From NCBI GenBank assembly GCA_028290925.1, contig JAQGIX010000130.1:1-8689 (forward strand): a DNA stretch of 8,689 nucleotides, given 5' to 3'. How positions within the stretch are numbered: position 1 is the stretch's first letter; the number at the start of each line of letters is the position of its first letter. The notes below the pieces were generated by a model. It was given only the letters and a program-made list of their open reading frames with translations, was not told the DNA's origin and made no database searches. Both the position numbers and the translations under genes were made by a program. Below, in pieces: positions 1 to 7,326 of the stretch. The stretch comes from Phenylobacterium sp. GTDB taxonomy: Bacteria; Pseudomonadota; Alphaproteobacteria; Caulobacterales; Caulobacteraceae.

Positions 1-2676
1 CTCAACATCGTCACCAAGTCGGGCTCCAACGAGTTCCACGGCTCGGCCTTCTTCGAGCAGGACTCCAACCGCACCGCCGGCCACACCATCGGCGCCCGGG
101 CGTTCGACGGCGTGACCGACCGCGCCATCACCACCAAGTTCAAGGACCAGAACCGGGGCTTCACCATCGGCGGCCCGATCTGGAAGGAACACCTCTTCTT
201 CTTCGGCAGCTACGAGAAGTTCACCGGCATGGGCGGGGCAGGGGGCTTCGTCCCCGGCGACGTGGCGGGCGCCAACCCGATCCCGGCCGTGACCAGCGCC
301 GACGTCCAGCAGGTCCGGAGCATCCTGAAGACCAAGTACGGCTACGATCCGCTGAACTTCGGCGGCTCCGGCCCGATCGTCGACGAGAAGTGGTTCGGCA
401 AGCTGGACTGGTACATCACCGACAACCAGCACCTGTTCGTCACCTACCAGCAGACCGACGGGACCTCCTACAACGTGCCCAACGGCAGCGTGTCGACCAA
501 GACCGTCGACCTGCAGTCCAACGACTATTCGCTCGAGCAGCGGCTGACCGCCTGGACCGCGGACCTGGTCTCCCACTGGAACCGCGATTTCACCACCGAG
601 ATCGAATACAGCCGCAAGCAGGTCCAGACGCCCTCGAACCTCTTCACGGGCCCCTTCGCGCAGTTCTCGGTCCAGTTGCCGTCGACCGGCCAGATCCTGC
701 TGGGCCCGGACATCTCGCGCCAGGCCAACAACCTCGGCAACGTCGACAAGCAGCTCAAGGTCCACGGCAGCTATACGCTGGGCGACATGGTGCTCAGCGC
801 CGGGTACGAGCACGAGGATCTGCAGGAATTCGACCTGTTCGTGCAGAACGCCACCGGCTCCTACACCTTCTCGTCGGGCTGCGGTTCGTTCAATACGATC
901 ACCAACCTGCAGAACGGCGTCGCCTGCCGACTGACCTACCAGAACGCCTTCGACAACAATCCGGCGACGGCGGCGGGCATCGTCACCTACCACACCGACA
1001 CCCTGTACATGCAGGACGAGTGGCGGCCGATGCCGGAGCTGACCCTGCGGGCGGGCCTGCGCTACGAGCGCTACACCACCGGCGACGTGCCGCGGAACAA
1101 CCCGCGCTTCTTCCAGCAGTATGCCTTCGCCAATACCGGGACGATCGACGGGCTTGACCTGTGGATGCCGCGCTTTGGCTTCAACTGGCAGCCGGATCGC
1201 ACCCTGACCCTCACCGGCGGCTTCGGCCTGTTCTCGGGCGGCAATCCCGGGGTGTGGCTCTACAACTCCTTCCAGAACACCGGCAACATCCTAGGCACGC
1301 GCACCTACACCTGCTCGACCGCCACCTGCACCGGTCCGCTGCTGGGTGTGACGGGCTCGTCGATCCCGGCCAGCGCGCAGACCGACATCACCAACAGCGC
1401 CAACCTCGGCACCGGCAACGCCAATGCGCTGGATCTGAACTTCAAGCCGCCCTCCACCTGGAAGGCGTCGCTGTCGGCGTTGAAGATCGTCGACTTCTCG
1501 GACTACGGGTTCCTGGGACGCGCCGGCTCGATGCTCGGCGACGACTGGCGCTTCCACGCCGACGCCTACTATTCCAAGGTCAAGGAAGGCGTGAATTTCC
1601 AGGACATCTGGGCGCTGCAGAACCTCCTGCCGACGCCGGCGCCTGACGGCCGGCCGGTCTACAATCCGACGCGCTACACCAACGCCCTGAACCGCACCTC
1701 CGGTTCGGACATCCTGCTCACCAACACCACCCAGGGCGACGCGAAGATCGTCGCGGTCGGCTTCGGCAAGGATTGGAGCGACGGCTGGGCCAAGGGGCTG
1801 GGCTTCGACTACACCTTCACCCACCAGCGGGTGCGCGAGGTCACGCCGGCCACCAGCTCGGTCGCCACCTCGAACTACAACAACATCATCACCGCCGATC
1901 CGAACCATCCGGACTTGGCGACCTCGAACTACGAGGTCCGCTGGGAGAACAAGCTCTCGGTCAGCTACAAGCGGGCCTTCTTCGGCGACAACAACACCAC
2001 CTTCCGGCTGTTCGCCTACAACCGGGCCGGACTGCCCTACAGCTACGCCTTCTGCACCACCAACAACGGCGGCTGCGTCTCGCCGAGCTTCTCGGGCTCC
2101 GCCGACCAGCTGTTCGGCCAGGCGAACACCTCGACCAACCACCAGCTGCTGTACCTGCCGGCCGGCGCGAACGGCGTGGTCACCGCCACCAGCGATCCGC
2201 GGGTGACCTACGGCCCCAACTTCGACCTGGCGGCGTTCAACGCCTTCATCCAGGCCAGGGGGCTACAGGGCTACGAGGGCCAGATCATCCCGCGCAACGC
2301 CTTCCACTCGAAGGACGTGGCTTCGGCCGACCTGCATATCGCCCAGGAATTCCCGGCCTTCTTCCCCAACGGGGCGAAGGGCGAGATCTATCTGGACATC
2401 ATCAACCTCGGGAACCTGATCAACAAGAACTGGGGCGCCATCAGCCAGGTGGGCTTCCCCTATGCCCTGGCGCCGGTGGTGGCCAAGAACTGCCAGCTGG
2501 TCCCGGCGGGCGCTCCGGGCAAGGGGACCGGGGCGACCCAATGTGTCGCCGGCCAGGGCAACTACTTCGAGTACACGGCCTTCAAGCCGGGCAACCTGGC
2601 GGGCACCCTGCAGGTCCCCACCTCGCCGCCGACGCCGACCTGGGTCGTCAAGCTCGGCGTCCGCTACAAGTTCTGA
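1..2676 (+). CDS. TonB-dependent receptor, Oar-like (5' partial)
   Basis: This is the C-terminal 891 residues of an outer-membrane TonB-dependent transporter; frame 1 is open from the first base to the TGA at 2674-2676. The opening residues LNIVTKSGSNEFHGSAFFEQ, followed by GGPIW and FFFGSYE, are typical of the plug-to-barrel junction in the Oar-like subgroup. That subgroup normally begins with a signal peptide and a carboxypeptidase-regulatory-like domain, which would lie left of the window. The rest alternates polar and aromatic beta-strand stretches (YMQDEWRP, LRAGLRYERY, WENKLSVSY) with long Asn/Thr/Gly-rich loops. It ends KLGVRYKF, with the terminal Phe usual for barrel insertion. Eight cysteines occur as four close pairs. 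Family knowledge: energised uptake or export across the outer membrane; the substrate cannot be read here. A terminator follows at once, so it is probably not co-transcribed with aguA. The family call is firm and the Oar subgroup likely. Confidence 0.93.
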   Translation, partial: LNIVTKSGSNEFHGSAFFEQDSNRTAGHTIGARAFDGVTDRAITTKFKDQNRGFTIGGPIWKEHLFFFGSYEKFTGMGGAGGFVPGDVAGANPIPAVTSADVQQVRSILKTKYGYDPLNFGGSGPIVDEKWFGKLDWYITDNQHLFVTYQQTDGTSYNVPNGSVSTKTVDLQSNDYSLEQRLTAWTADLVSHWNRDFTTEIEYSRKQVQTPSNLFTGPFAQFSVQLPSTGQILLGPDISRQANNLGNVDKQLKVHGSYTLGDMVLSAGYEHEDLQEFDLFVQNATGSYTFSSGCGSFNTITNLQNGVACRLTYQNAFDNNPATAAGIVTYHTDTLYMQDEWRPMPELTLRAGLRYERYTTGDVPRNNPRFFQQYAFANTGTIDGLDLWMPRFGFNWQPDRTLTLTGGFGLFSGGNPGVWLYNSFQNTGNILGTRTYTCSTATCTGPLLGVTGSSIPASAQTDITNSANLGTGNANALDLNFKPPSTWKASLSALKIVDFSDYGFLGRAGSMLGDDWRFHADAYYSKVKEGVNFQDIWALQNLLPTPAPDGRPVYNPTRYTNALNRTSGSDILLTNTTQGDAKIVAVGFGKDWSDGWAKGLGFDYTFTHQRVREVTPATSSVATSNYNNIITADPNHPDLATSNYEVRWENKLSVSYKRAFFGDNNTTFRLFAYNRAGLPYSYAFCTTNNGGCVSPSFSGSADQLFGQANTSTNHQLLYLPAGANGVVTATSDPRVTYGPNFDLAAFNAFIQARGLQGYEGQIIPRNAFHSKDVASADLHIAQEFPAFFPNGAKGEIYLDIINLGNLINKNWGAISQVGFPYALAPVVAKNCQLVPAGAPGKGTGATQCVAGQGNYFEYTAFKPGNLAGTLQVPTSPPTPTWVVKLGVRYKF

Positions 2677-2703
2677 TCGCCTCGCAGCGATCCGATCTCC
2701 GGA

Positions 2704-2738
2704 GGGGCGGCTCGGCGACGGGCCGCCCTTTCCTTTGT
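2704..2738 (+). terminator. Rho-independent terminator after the receptor gene
   Basis: GGGCGGC (2705-2711) pairs with GCCGCCC (2722-2728). The stem continues inward through a T-G wobble and two C-G pairs (2712-2714 with 2719-2721) and closes on a GCGA tetraloop of the GNRA type. The T-rich run TTTCCTTTG follows from 2729. The hairpin begins 28 bases after the receptor stop codon and lies before aguA, so it should separate the two transcripts. Confidence 0.8.
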
Positions 2739-2742
2739 CCGC

Positions 2743-2770
2743 TTGACGCCACGCCCGCCCGCGCCCATTT
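2743..2770 (+). promoter_or_regulatory. Possible promoter for aguAB (good -35, weak -10)
   Basis: TTGACGC at 2743-2749 is a perfect match to the TTGACGS -35 element of the Caulobacter housekeeping sigma factor. It sits just behind the receptor terminator and 48 bases before the aguA start. No convincing GCTANA or TATAAT element follows at the right distance; the nearest AT-rich patch is CATTT at 2766-2770. Promoter function is therefore inferred from position and the -35 alone. Confidence 0.35.
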
Positions 2771-2797
2771 GCGCGCGTTCTTCGTATCGAGGTCTGG

Positions 2798-3801
<1,004 letters not shown>

Positions 3802-3802
<1 letters not shown>

Positions 3803-4680
3803 TGAGCCGCAAGATCAGCGTGGCGGCGATCCAATCCGCCTACGGCGAGGACATGGCCGCCAACATCGCCAAGACCGCGGCGTTCATCCGCGAGGCCGCC
3901 GCCAAGGGCGCCCAGGTGGTGCTGCCGCCGGAGCTGTTCCAGGGCCCCTACTTCTGCGTGGCCCAGCAGGAGCGCTGGTTCGCGCAGGCCTATCCCTGGC
4001 GCGAGCACCCTTGCGTCACCGCGCTGGCCCCGTTGGCCGAGGAGCTGGGTGTCGTGATCCCCATCTCGATCTTCGAGCGCGAGGGGCCGCACTACTTCAA
4101 CAGCCTGGTGATGGTCGACGCCGACGGCAAGCCGCTGGGGGTCTATCGCAAGAGCCACATCCCCGACGGTCCCGGCTACATGGAGAAATACTATTTCCGG
4201 CCCGGCGACACCGGCTTCCGGGTCTGGCCGACCCGGTTCGGCCGGCTGGGCGTGGGGATCTGCTGGGACCAGTGGTACCCGGAGGCCGCCCGCGCCATGG
4301 CGCTGATGGGCGCCGAGGTGCTGTTCTATCCCACCGCCATCGGCTCGGAGCCGCACGACGCCACCCTCGACACCGCCGCGCCGTGGCGCAGGGCCATGCA
4401 GGGCCACGCGGTCTCCAACGTGATCCCGGTGGTGGGCGCCAACCGCACCGGCTTCGAGCCCTGGGAAAACTACCCCAACGGCGGCCAGCTGTTCTACGGC
4501 TCCAGCTTCATCGCCGACCATCGCGGCGACCCGGTCGCCGCCTTCGGCCGCGAGGACGAGGGCGTGCTCACCGCCGAGTTCGACCTCGATTTCCTGGATA
4601 CGCACCGCGCGGCCTGGGGCTTCTTCCGCGACCGCCGCCCCGACCTCTACGGCCTGCTGGCCCAGCCGCGTCCGGCCTAG
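3802..4680 (+). CDS. aguB: N-carbamoylputrescine amidohydrolase
   Basis: This 292-residue member of the nitrilase superfamily should split N-carbamoylputrescine into putrescine, CO2 and ammonia, completing the agmatine route to putrescine begun by AguA. The catalytic triad is visible: Glu44 in LPPELFQGPYFC, Lys117 in YRKSHIPDGPGYMEKYYF, and Cys154 in GVGICWDQWYPEAAR. The segments PGDTGF, FYPTAIGSEP and GANRTGFE, and the C-terminal FDLDFLDTHRAAWGFFRDRRP, fit the AguB branch rather than a general nitrilase. The length is normal. Its ATG shares the A of the aguA stop codon (TGATG at 3800-3804), and no separate promoter is needed. The gene ends at a TAG that overlaps the stop codon of the converging phosphatase gene. 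No arginine decarboxylase, which would supply agmatine, lies in the window. Confidence 0.95.
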
Positions 4681-4682
4681 GC
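4675..4682. other. Shared stop codons of two converging genes in one palindrome
   Basis: The octamer GCCTAGGC is a perfect palindrome. Its central CTAG (4677-4680) gives the TAG stop of aguB on the plus strand (4678-4680) and the TAG stop of the acid phosphatase on the minus strand (4679-4677). The two coding regions therefore overlap by four bases with no intergenic DNA. I see no terminator-like hairpin followed by a T-run on either side, so both transcripts probably extend into the opposing gene. Confidence 0.9.
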
Positions 4683-5414
4683 GGCGCAGTTCAGGGGCGC
4701 GGCGTGGCTGCGGCGCAGCTCCGCCCTGGCCGCGGCCAGGTCCTCCTGGAACTGCGGGTCGGCGTGCAGCCGCGCCACCATCGCCGCGCCGAGCTTGCGG
4801 CCCGCCTCGACATCGGAGCGATAGTGCACGCCGCAGATCACCCGGCTGTCGCCGATCGCCCCGCCGGCCTCCATCAGCTTGCCGAGCTTCGCCGGCTGCA
4901 ACTCACCCAGGACCAGCCCCCAGGCCCAGCCGACCATGGCGTGGCCGGATGGATAGGAGGCGTTGGTCTTCATCCAGTCGGCCCGGGGCACGCAGATCGG
5001 CAGGTCGTCGCCGAGCGGCGGGCGGGTGCGGTTATAGTGATCCTTGGGCGGCGTGCCGACGGTGCGGCCGTCCAGCTCCACCCGCTGCAGCATCCTATAG
5101 GTGACGGGCGTGGTCTGCGGCCCGAGCCGGGCCCCCAGCGCGCAGGAGTATCGCTCCAGGGCCCCGCCGTTCCACAGGTCGTTGTCCTTGATCGCCTGGG
5201 TCCAGCGGGGGGAGCCCGCCGCCTTGCGGGTTTCCAGGTAGATCGCCCGGTCCGCCTGGCCGCGCAGGGACTCCGGGGCCGGCGGCGGGCCGATCACCGC
5301 CTCGCCGTCGATGTCGTTGGCGGCCAGGTAGCCGGCGAGCTTCTCGGGCGCGGCGCCGCCGGGGCTGACGGCGAGCGCCGCCGCCAGGCCTGCGAGAAAC
5401 AGTGATCTGAGCAA
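4677..5414 (-). CDS. Secreted class A acid phosphatase (PAP2 superfamily)
   Basis: This 245-residue non-specific acid phosphatase should release phosphate from organic phosphomonoesters in the periplasm. The complete class A signature is present: KDHYNRTRP (K124, R131), YPSGH (P155-H158) and SRVICGVHYRSD (S190, R191, H197, D201). His197 is the expected phosphorylated residue and His158 the proton donor. The N-terminus MLRSLFLAGLAAALAVSPGG is a signal peptide, with probable cleavage near GGAA-PEK (about residue 22). Four cysteines (91, 141, 194, 243) could form two periplasmic disulfides. I chose the TTG at 5414 because it puts the signal peptide first and has AGGAGAGG at 5424-5417. The frame is open further upstream to 5645, but that stretch lies inside the hydratase gene and does not look like phosphatase sequence. 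It is the second gene of a minus-strand unit and starts eight bases after the hydratase stop. Confidence 0.92.
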   Translation of the reverse strand: MLRSLFLAGLAAALAVSPGGAAPEKLAGYLAANDIDGEAVIGPPPAPESLRGQADRAIYLETRKAAGSPRWTQAIKDNDLWNGGALERYSCALGARLGPQTTPVTYRMLQRVELDGRTVGTPPKDHYNRTRPPLGDDLPICVPRADWMKTNASYPSGHAMVGWAWGLVLGELQPAKLGKLMEAGGAIGDSRVICGVHYRSDVEAGRKLGAAMVARLHADPQFQEDLAAARAELRRSHAAPLNCAA

Positions 5415-5416
5415 GA

Positions 5417-5424
5417 CCTCTCCT
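5417..5424 (-). promoter_or_regulatory. Shine-Dalgarno overlapping the upstream stop; fixes a TTG start
   Basis: Read on the minus strand the junction is TAGGAGAGGTCTTG. The purine-rich AGGAGAGG begins inside the TAG stop of the hydratase gene (5425-5423) and lies two bases before the TTG (5414-5412). The core GGAG is at good spacing. This arrangement suggests that ribosomes ending on the hydratase feed initiation of the phosphatase. Confidence 0.75.
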
Positions 5425-6310
5425 AGCCGCGCAGCAGGGTCTTGCCGTTGCGGATCACCGTCGCGCCGCGGTCCAGCACACGGGCCTCGAAGGAGACCAC
5501 GTCGCCGTCCTTCCAGAGGTCGACCGTCACGATGTCGCCGGGGAACACCGGGGCGGAGAACCGCGCCTGGTGGCTGAGGATCTGCTCGGGGTCGTAGTCG
5601 CAGATCTCCTGCAGCACGGCGCGGCAGGTGATCCCGTAGGTGCACAGCCCGTGCAGGATCGGCCGCGGGAAGCCGGCCCGCTTGGCGACGTCCGGATCGG
5701 AGTGCAGCGGATTGCGGTCGCCGTTCAGGCGGTAGAGCAGCGCCTGGTCGGGCCGCGTCTCGATCGGCACCGAGATGTCCGGCTTGCGGGTCGGCACGGC
5801 GTGCGGCTCCGGCGCGCCGTCCGACGGCCCGCCGAACCCGCCGTCGCCGCGCGCGAAGGTCGAGCCGGTGAGGGTGGCGACCTTCTCGCCCCCCTCGTCG
5901 GTCCAGATGGTCTCGTTGACCACCACCGCGCCCTTGTCCTTGCCCTTGTCGAAGGCGCCGATCGTGCGGCCCTGGGCGGTGAAGGAGCCGCTGATCGGCA
6001 GCGGCTTGTGCAGCTCCACCTTCTGCTCGCCGTGCACCACCATCAGGTAGTTGAGCTGGCTGACCCGCAGGCCCGGCTTCTGCTCGACCGCCTGGGCGCC
6101 CGCCTGCCGGCCCGCCCCGGCCGCCAGCACCGTGGCCGCGGTCGGCGCCACCTTCAGCGCTTTTTCGTAGACGAACGGCAGCTCGCGCTCGTCCATCGGG
6201 TCGCGTCCCATGCCGATGCCCAGGGCATAGAGCATCACGTCCTTCTCCCCGTAGGTGAAGGTGCGGGGCTCGGTCTTCTGCTCGAGGATGTCGGGATAGA
6301 AGATCGGCAT
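5423..6310 (-). CDS. MaoC-family (R)-specific enoyl-CoA hydratase, double hotdog (hydratase 2 type)
   Basis: This 295-residue protein resembles the hydratase-2 domain of peroxisomal multifunctional enzyme type 2. It should add water to trans-2-enoyl-CoA thioesters to give (R)-3-hydroxyacyl-CoA in the cytoplasm. The first half (about residues 10-130) is a divergent hotdog that usually helps to hold the acyl chain. The second half (about 175-290) is the catalytic MaoC hotdog with the hydratase 2 motif YRLNGDRNPLHSDPDVAKRA (193-212), then FPRPILHGLCTYG. Asp198 and His203 have the five-residue spacing of the catalytic pair. The C-terminal FSAPVFPGDIVTVDLW is also typical. The linker at 150-175 is Gly/Pro-rich. 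The ATG at 6310 has GGAGG (6322-6318) seven bases upstream. It leads the unit that continues into the acid phosphatase. The substrate is not evident; branched-chain or sterol-side-chain CoA esters are used by relatives. Confidence 0.93.
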   Translation of the reverse strand: MPIFYPDILEQKTEPRTFTYGEKDVMLYALGIGMGRDPMDERELPFVYEKALKVAPTAATVLAAGAGRQAGAQAVEQKPGLRVSQLNYLMVVHGEQKVELHKPLPISGSFTAQGRTIGAFDKGKDKGAVVVNETIWTDEGGEKVATLTGSTFARGDGGFGGPSDGAPEPHAVPTRKPDISVPIETRPDQALLYRLNGDRNPLHSDPDVAKRAGFPRPILHGLCTYGITCRAVLQEICDYDPEQILSHQARFSAPVFPGDIVTVDLWKDGDVVSFEARVLDRGATVIRNGKTLLRG

Positions 6311-6393
6311 GAAATGTCCTCCGGAGTATGGGGCGCTGACGCCTTCGTCCTTATGGCGACGATTGAAACCCTGAAGCGGGCGGGCGGCAAGCG

Positions 6394-6419
6394 GCGAGGC
6401 GCCTCAATTGCCGCCTCGC
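6394..6419. repeat. Inverted repeat overlapping the sapC -35 element
   Basis: GCGAGGCG (6394-6401) is mirrored exactly by CGCCTCGC (6412-6419) across a 10-base spacer. The left arm also belongs to a perfect 10-bp palindrome, GAGGCGCCTC (6396-6405). The right arm overlaps the proposed -35 element of sapC (6408-6414). This geometry would suit a repressor or activator site for the divergent pair, but in GC-rich DNA it may also be chance. Confidence 0.4.
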
Positions 6420-6436
6420 GCCTGATCGGCTAGAAG
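6408..6436 (+). promoter_or_regulatory. Probable housekeeping promoter of sapC
   Basis: TTGCCGC (6408-6414), a 14-base spacer and GCTAGAAG (6429-6436) fit the Caulobacter consensus TTGACGS-N10-14-GCTANAWC with one mismatch in each element. Transcription would begin near 6443, leaving a leader of roughly 55 bases before the ATG at 6498. It is the best promoter match I found in the window. Confidence 0.6.
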
Positions 6437-6497
6437 CGGCGACCTCGCGCGCGGGCGCTTGCTGTTCCGCCGCGCTCCTCGATGTCGAAGGCTTCGG

Positions 6498-7295
6498 ATG
6501 ACCACCAAGACCGCACAGCAGCCCGGCCAGATCACGGGCAATGTCCTCTTCTACAGCCAGCCGGAGCCGTTGAGCCCCGAGCTGCACGGCAAGTTGGGCG
6601 TCCGGCAGAGCGACAAGCCGTTCGCCTTCGCCAAGCCCGGGCACGCCGTGCCGCTGACGGTGGGCGAGTTCCCGCTGGCCGCCATCTGCGGCCCGATCAT
6701 CTTCGTCGGCGACGACAAGACCCCGATCGCGGTCATGGGCCTGAACGCCGGGGACAATATGTTCGTGCAGGAGGACGGCATGTTCGAGGCCGGCGTCTAC
6801 ATCCCGGCCTACATCCGCCGCTATCCCTTCGTGTTCGCCCAGGACGACGACGCCAAGCAGATGGTGCTGTGCATCGACCGCAAGGCCGACTTCATCATCG
6901 AGGGCGGCGACATGCCGTTCTTCGAGAAGGACGGGACGCCCAGCGACTACACCAAGCGCTGCATGGAATTCTGCAACAACTTCGAGGGCGAGCGGCAGCG
7001 CACCCAGTCCTTCGTGCAGATCCTCAAGGACCTCGACCTGTTCGAGCCCAAGGTCGCCAACTTCACGCCGATGAACCCGGACGGCACGGCCGGCGAGCCG
7101 CAGAAGATCGCCGAATACTTCGGCGTGTCGGAAGACAAGCTCAACGCGCTGTCGGCCGAAAAGCTCAAGGAGCTCCGCGACAACGGCGCGCTCGGCCAGA
7201 TCTATGCGCACCTGTTGTCGCTGATCGGCTGGGACCGCCTGGTCGCCCTGGCCATGGCCCGCGCCCCGCAGCAGCCCGCCGCGGCGAACGGGTAA
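6498..7295 (+). CDS. sapC: SapC-family protein
   Basis: This 265-residue protein matches the SapC family, named after a gene in the Campylobacter fetus S-layer locus; its biochemical role remains unknown. Conserved family features are visible: an N-terminal FYSQPEPLSPELHGKLGV, then FAFAKPGHAVPLTVGEFPLA (42-61), GPIIFVGDD, GLNAGDNMFVQEDGMFEAGV (81-100) and the hallmark YIPAYIRRYPFVF (101-113). The C-terminal third is helical and Lys/Glu/Leu-rich. There is no signal peptide or membrane segment, so it is probably cytoplasmic. I chose the ATG at 6498, preceded by GAAGG (6487-6491), over the in-frame TTG at 6459. The extension from that TTG is an Arg/Cys-rich stretch unlike the family, and the proposed promoter leaves it little leader. 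In related bacteria sapC genes often neighbour TonB-dependent receptor genes; here the receptor is about 3.8 kb away and not in the same unit. No S-layer gene is present. Confidence 0.88.
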   Translation: MTTKTAQQPGQITGNVLFYSQPEPLSPELHGKLGVRQSDKPFAFAKPGHAVPLTVGEFPLAAICGPIIFVGDDKTPIAVMGLNAGDNMFVQEDGMFEAGVYIPAYIRRYPFVFAQDDDAKQMVLCIDRKADFIIEGGDMPFFEKDGTPSDYTKRCMEFCNNFEGERQRTQSFVQILKDLDLFEPKVANFTPMNPDGTAGEPQKIAEYFGVSEDKLNALSAEKLKELRDNGALGQIYAHLLSLIGWDRLVALAMARAPQQPAAANG

Positions 7296-7299
7296 CGTT

Positions 7300-7326
7300 C
7301 CCCTCCCCTTTCCGGGAGGGGGTTTC
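7300..7326 (+). terminator. Hairpin terminator between sapC and the converging hotdog gene
   Basis: CCCCTCCC (7300-7307) pairs perfectly with GGGAGGGG (7314-7321) across a six-base loop, and GTTTCT follows. The hairpin starts five bases after the sapC stop and ends just before the stop codon of the opposing gene, filling the 31-bp gap. The T-rich tail is only on the plus side, so it should serve sapC best. The symmetric stem might also slow transcription of the minus-strand gene. Confidence 0.65.

Larger units (their letters stand above)
6311..6497. other. Divergent intergenic region between the hydratase gene and sapC
   Basis: This 187-bp non-coding stretch separates two genes transcribed away from each other. 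It contains the hydratase Shine-Dalgarno (6318-6322), an inverted repeat with an embedded 10-bp palindrome (6394-6419) and a good promoter for sapC (6408-6436). I found no convincing -35/-10 pair for the hydratase on the minus strand. Confidence 0.6.

Noticed and set aside
1291..2142. 283-codon open frame on the minus strand inside the receptor gene
   Set aside because: Its translation is Val/Gly/Arg/Ala-rich with no recognisable domain, as expected opposite a GC-rich coding strand, while the plus strand shows a clear receptor protein.
4011..5405. 464-codon plus-strand open frame across aguB and the phosphatase gene
   Set aside because: It is Arg/Gly/Pro-rich low-complexity sequence and conflicts with two genes whose catalytic motifs are complete.
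5415..5645. Upstream extension of the phosphatase to a start at 5645
   Set aside because: The added 77 residues are an Arg/Pro-rich shadow of the hydratase gene and would bury the signal peptide.
6459..6497. TTG at 6459 as the sapC start
   Set aside because: It adds 13 residues rich in Arg, unlike the family; the ATG at 6498 has an acceptable ribosome-binding site and the expected N-terminus.
6498..7295. SapC as evidence for an S-layer secretion locus
   Set aside because: The name comes from one Campylobacter locus; no S-layer protein or type I secretion gene is nearby, and the family is widespread without them.
7300..7326. The C-rich/G-rich repeat as a mobile or CRISPR-like element
   Set aside because: It is a single short hairpin in a convergent gap with a T-rich tail, which fits a terminator; no second copy is seen in the window.
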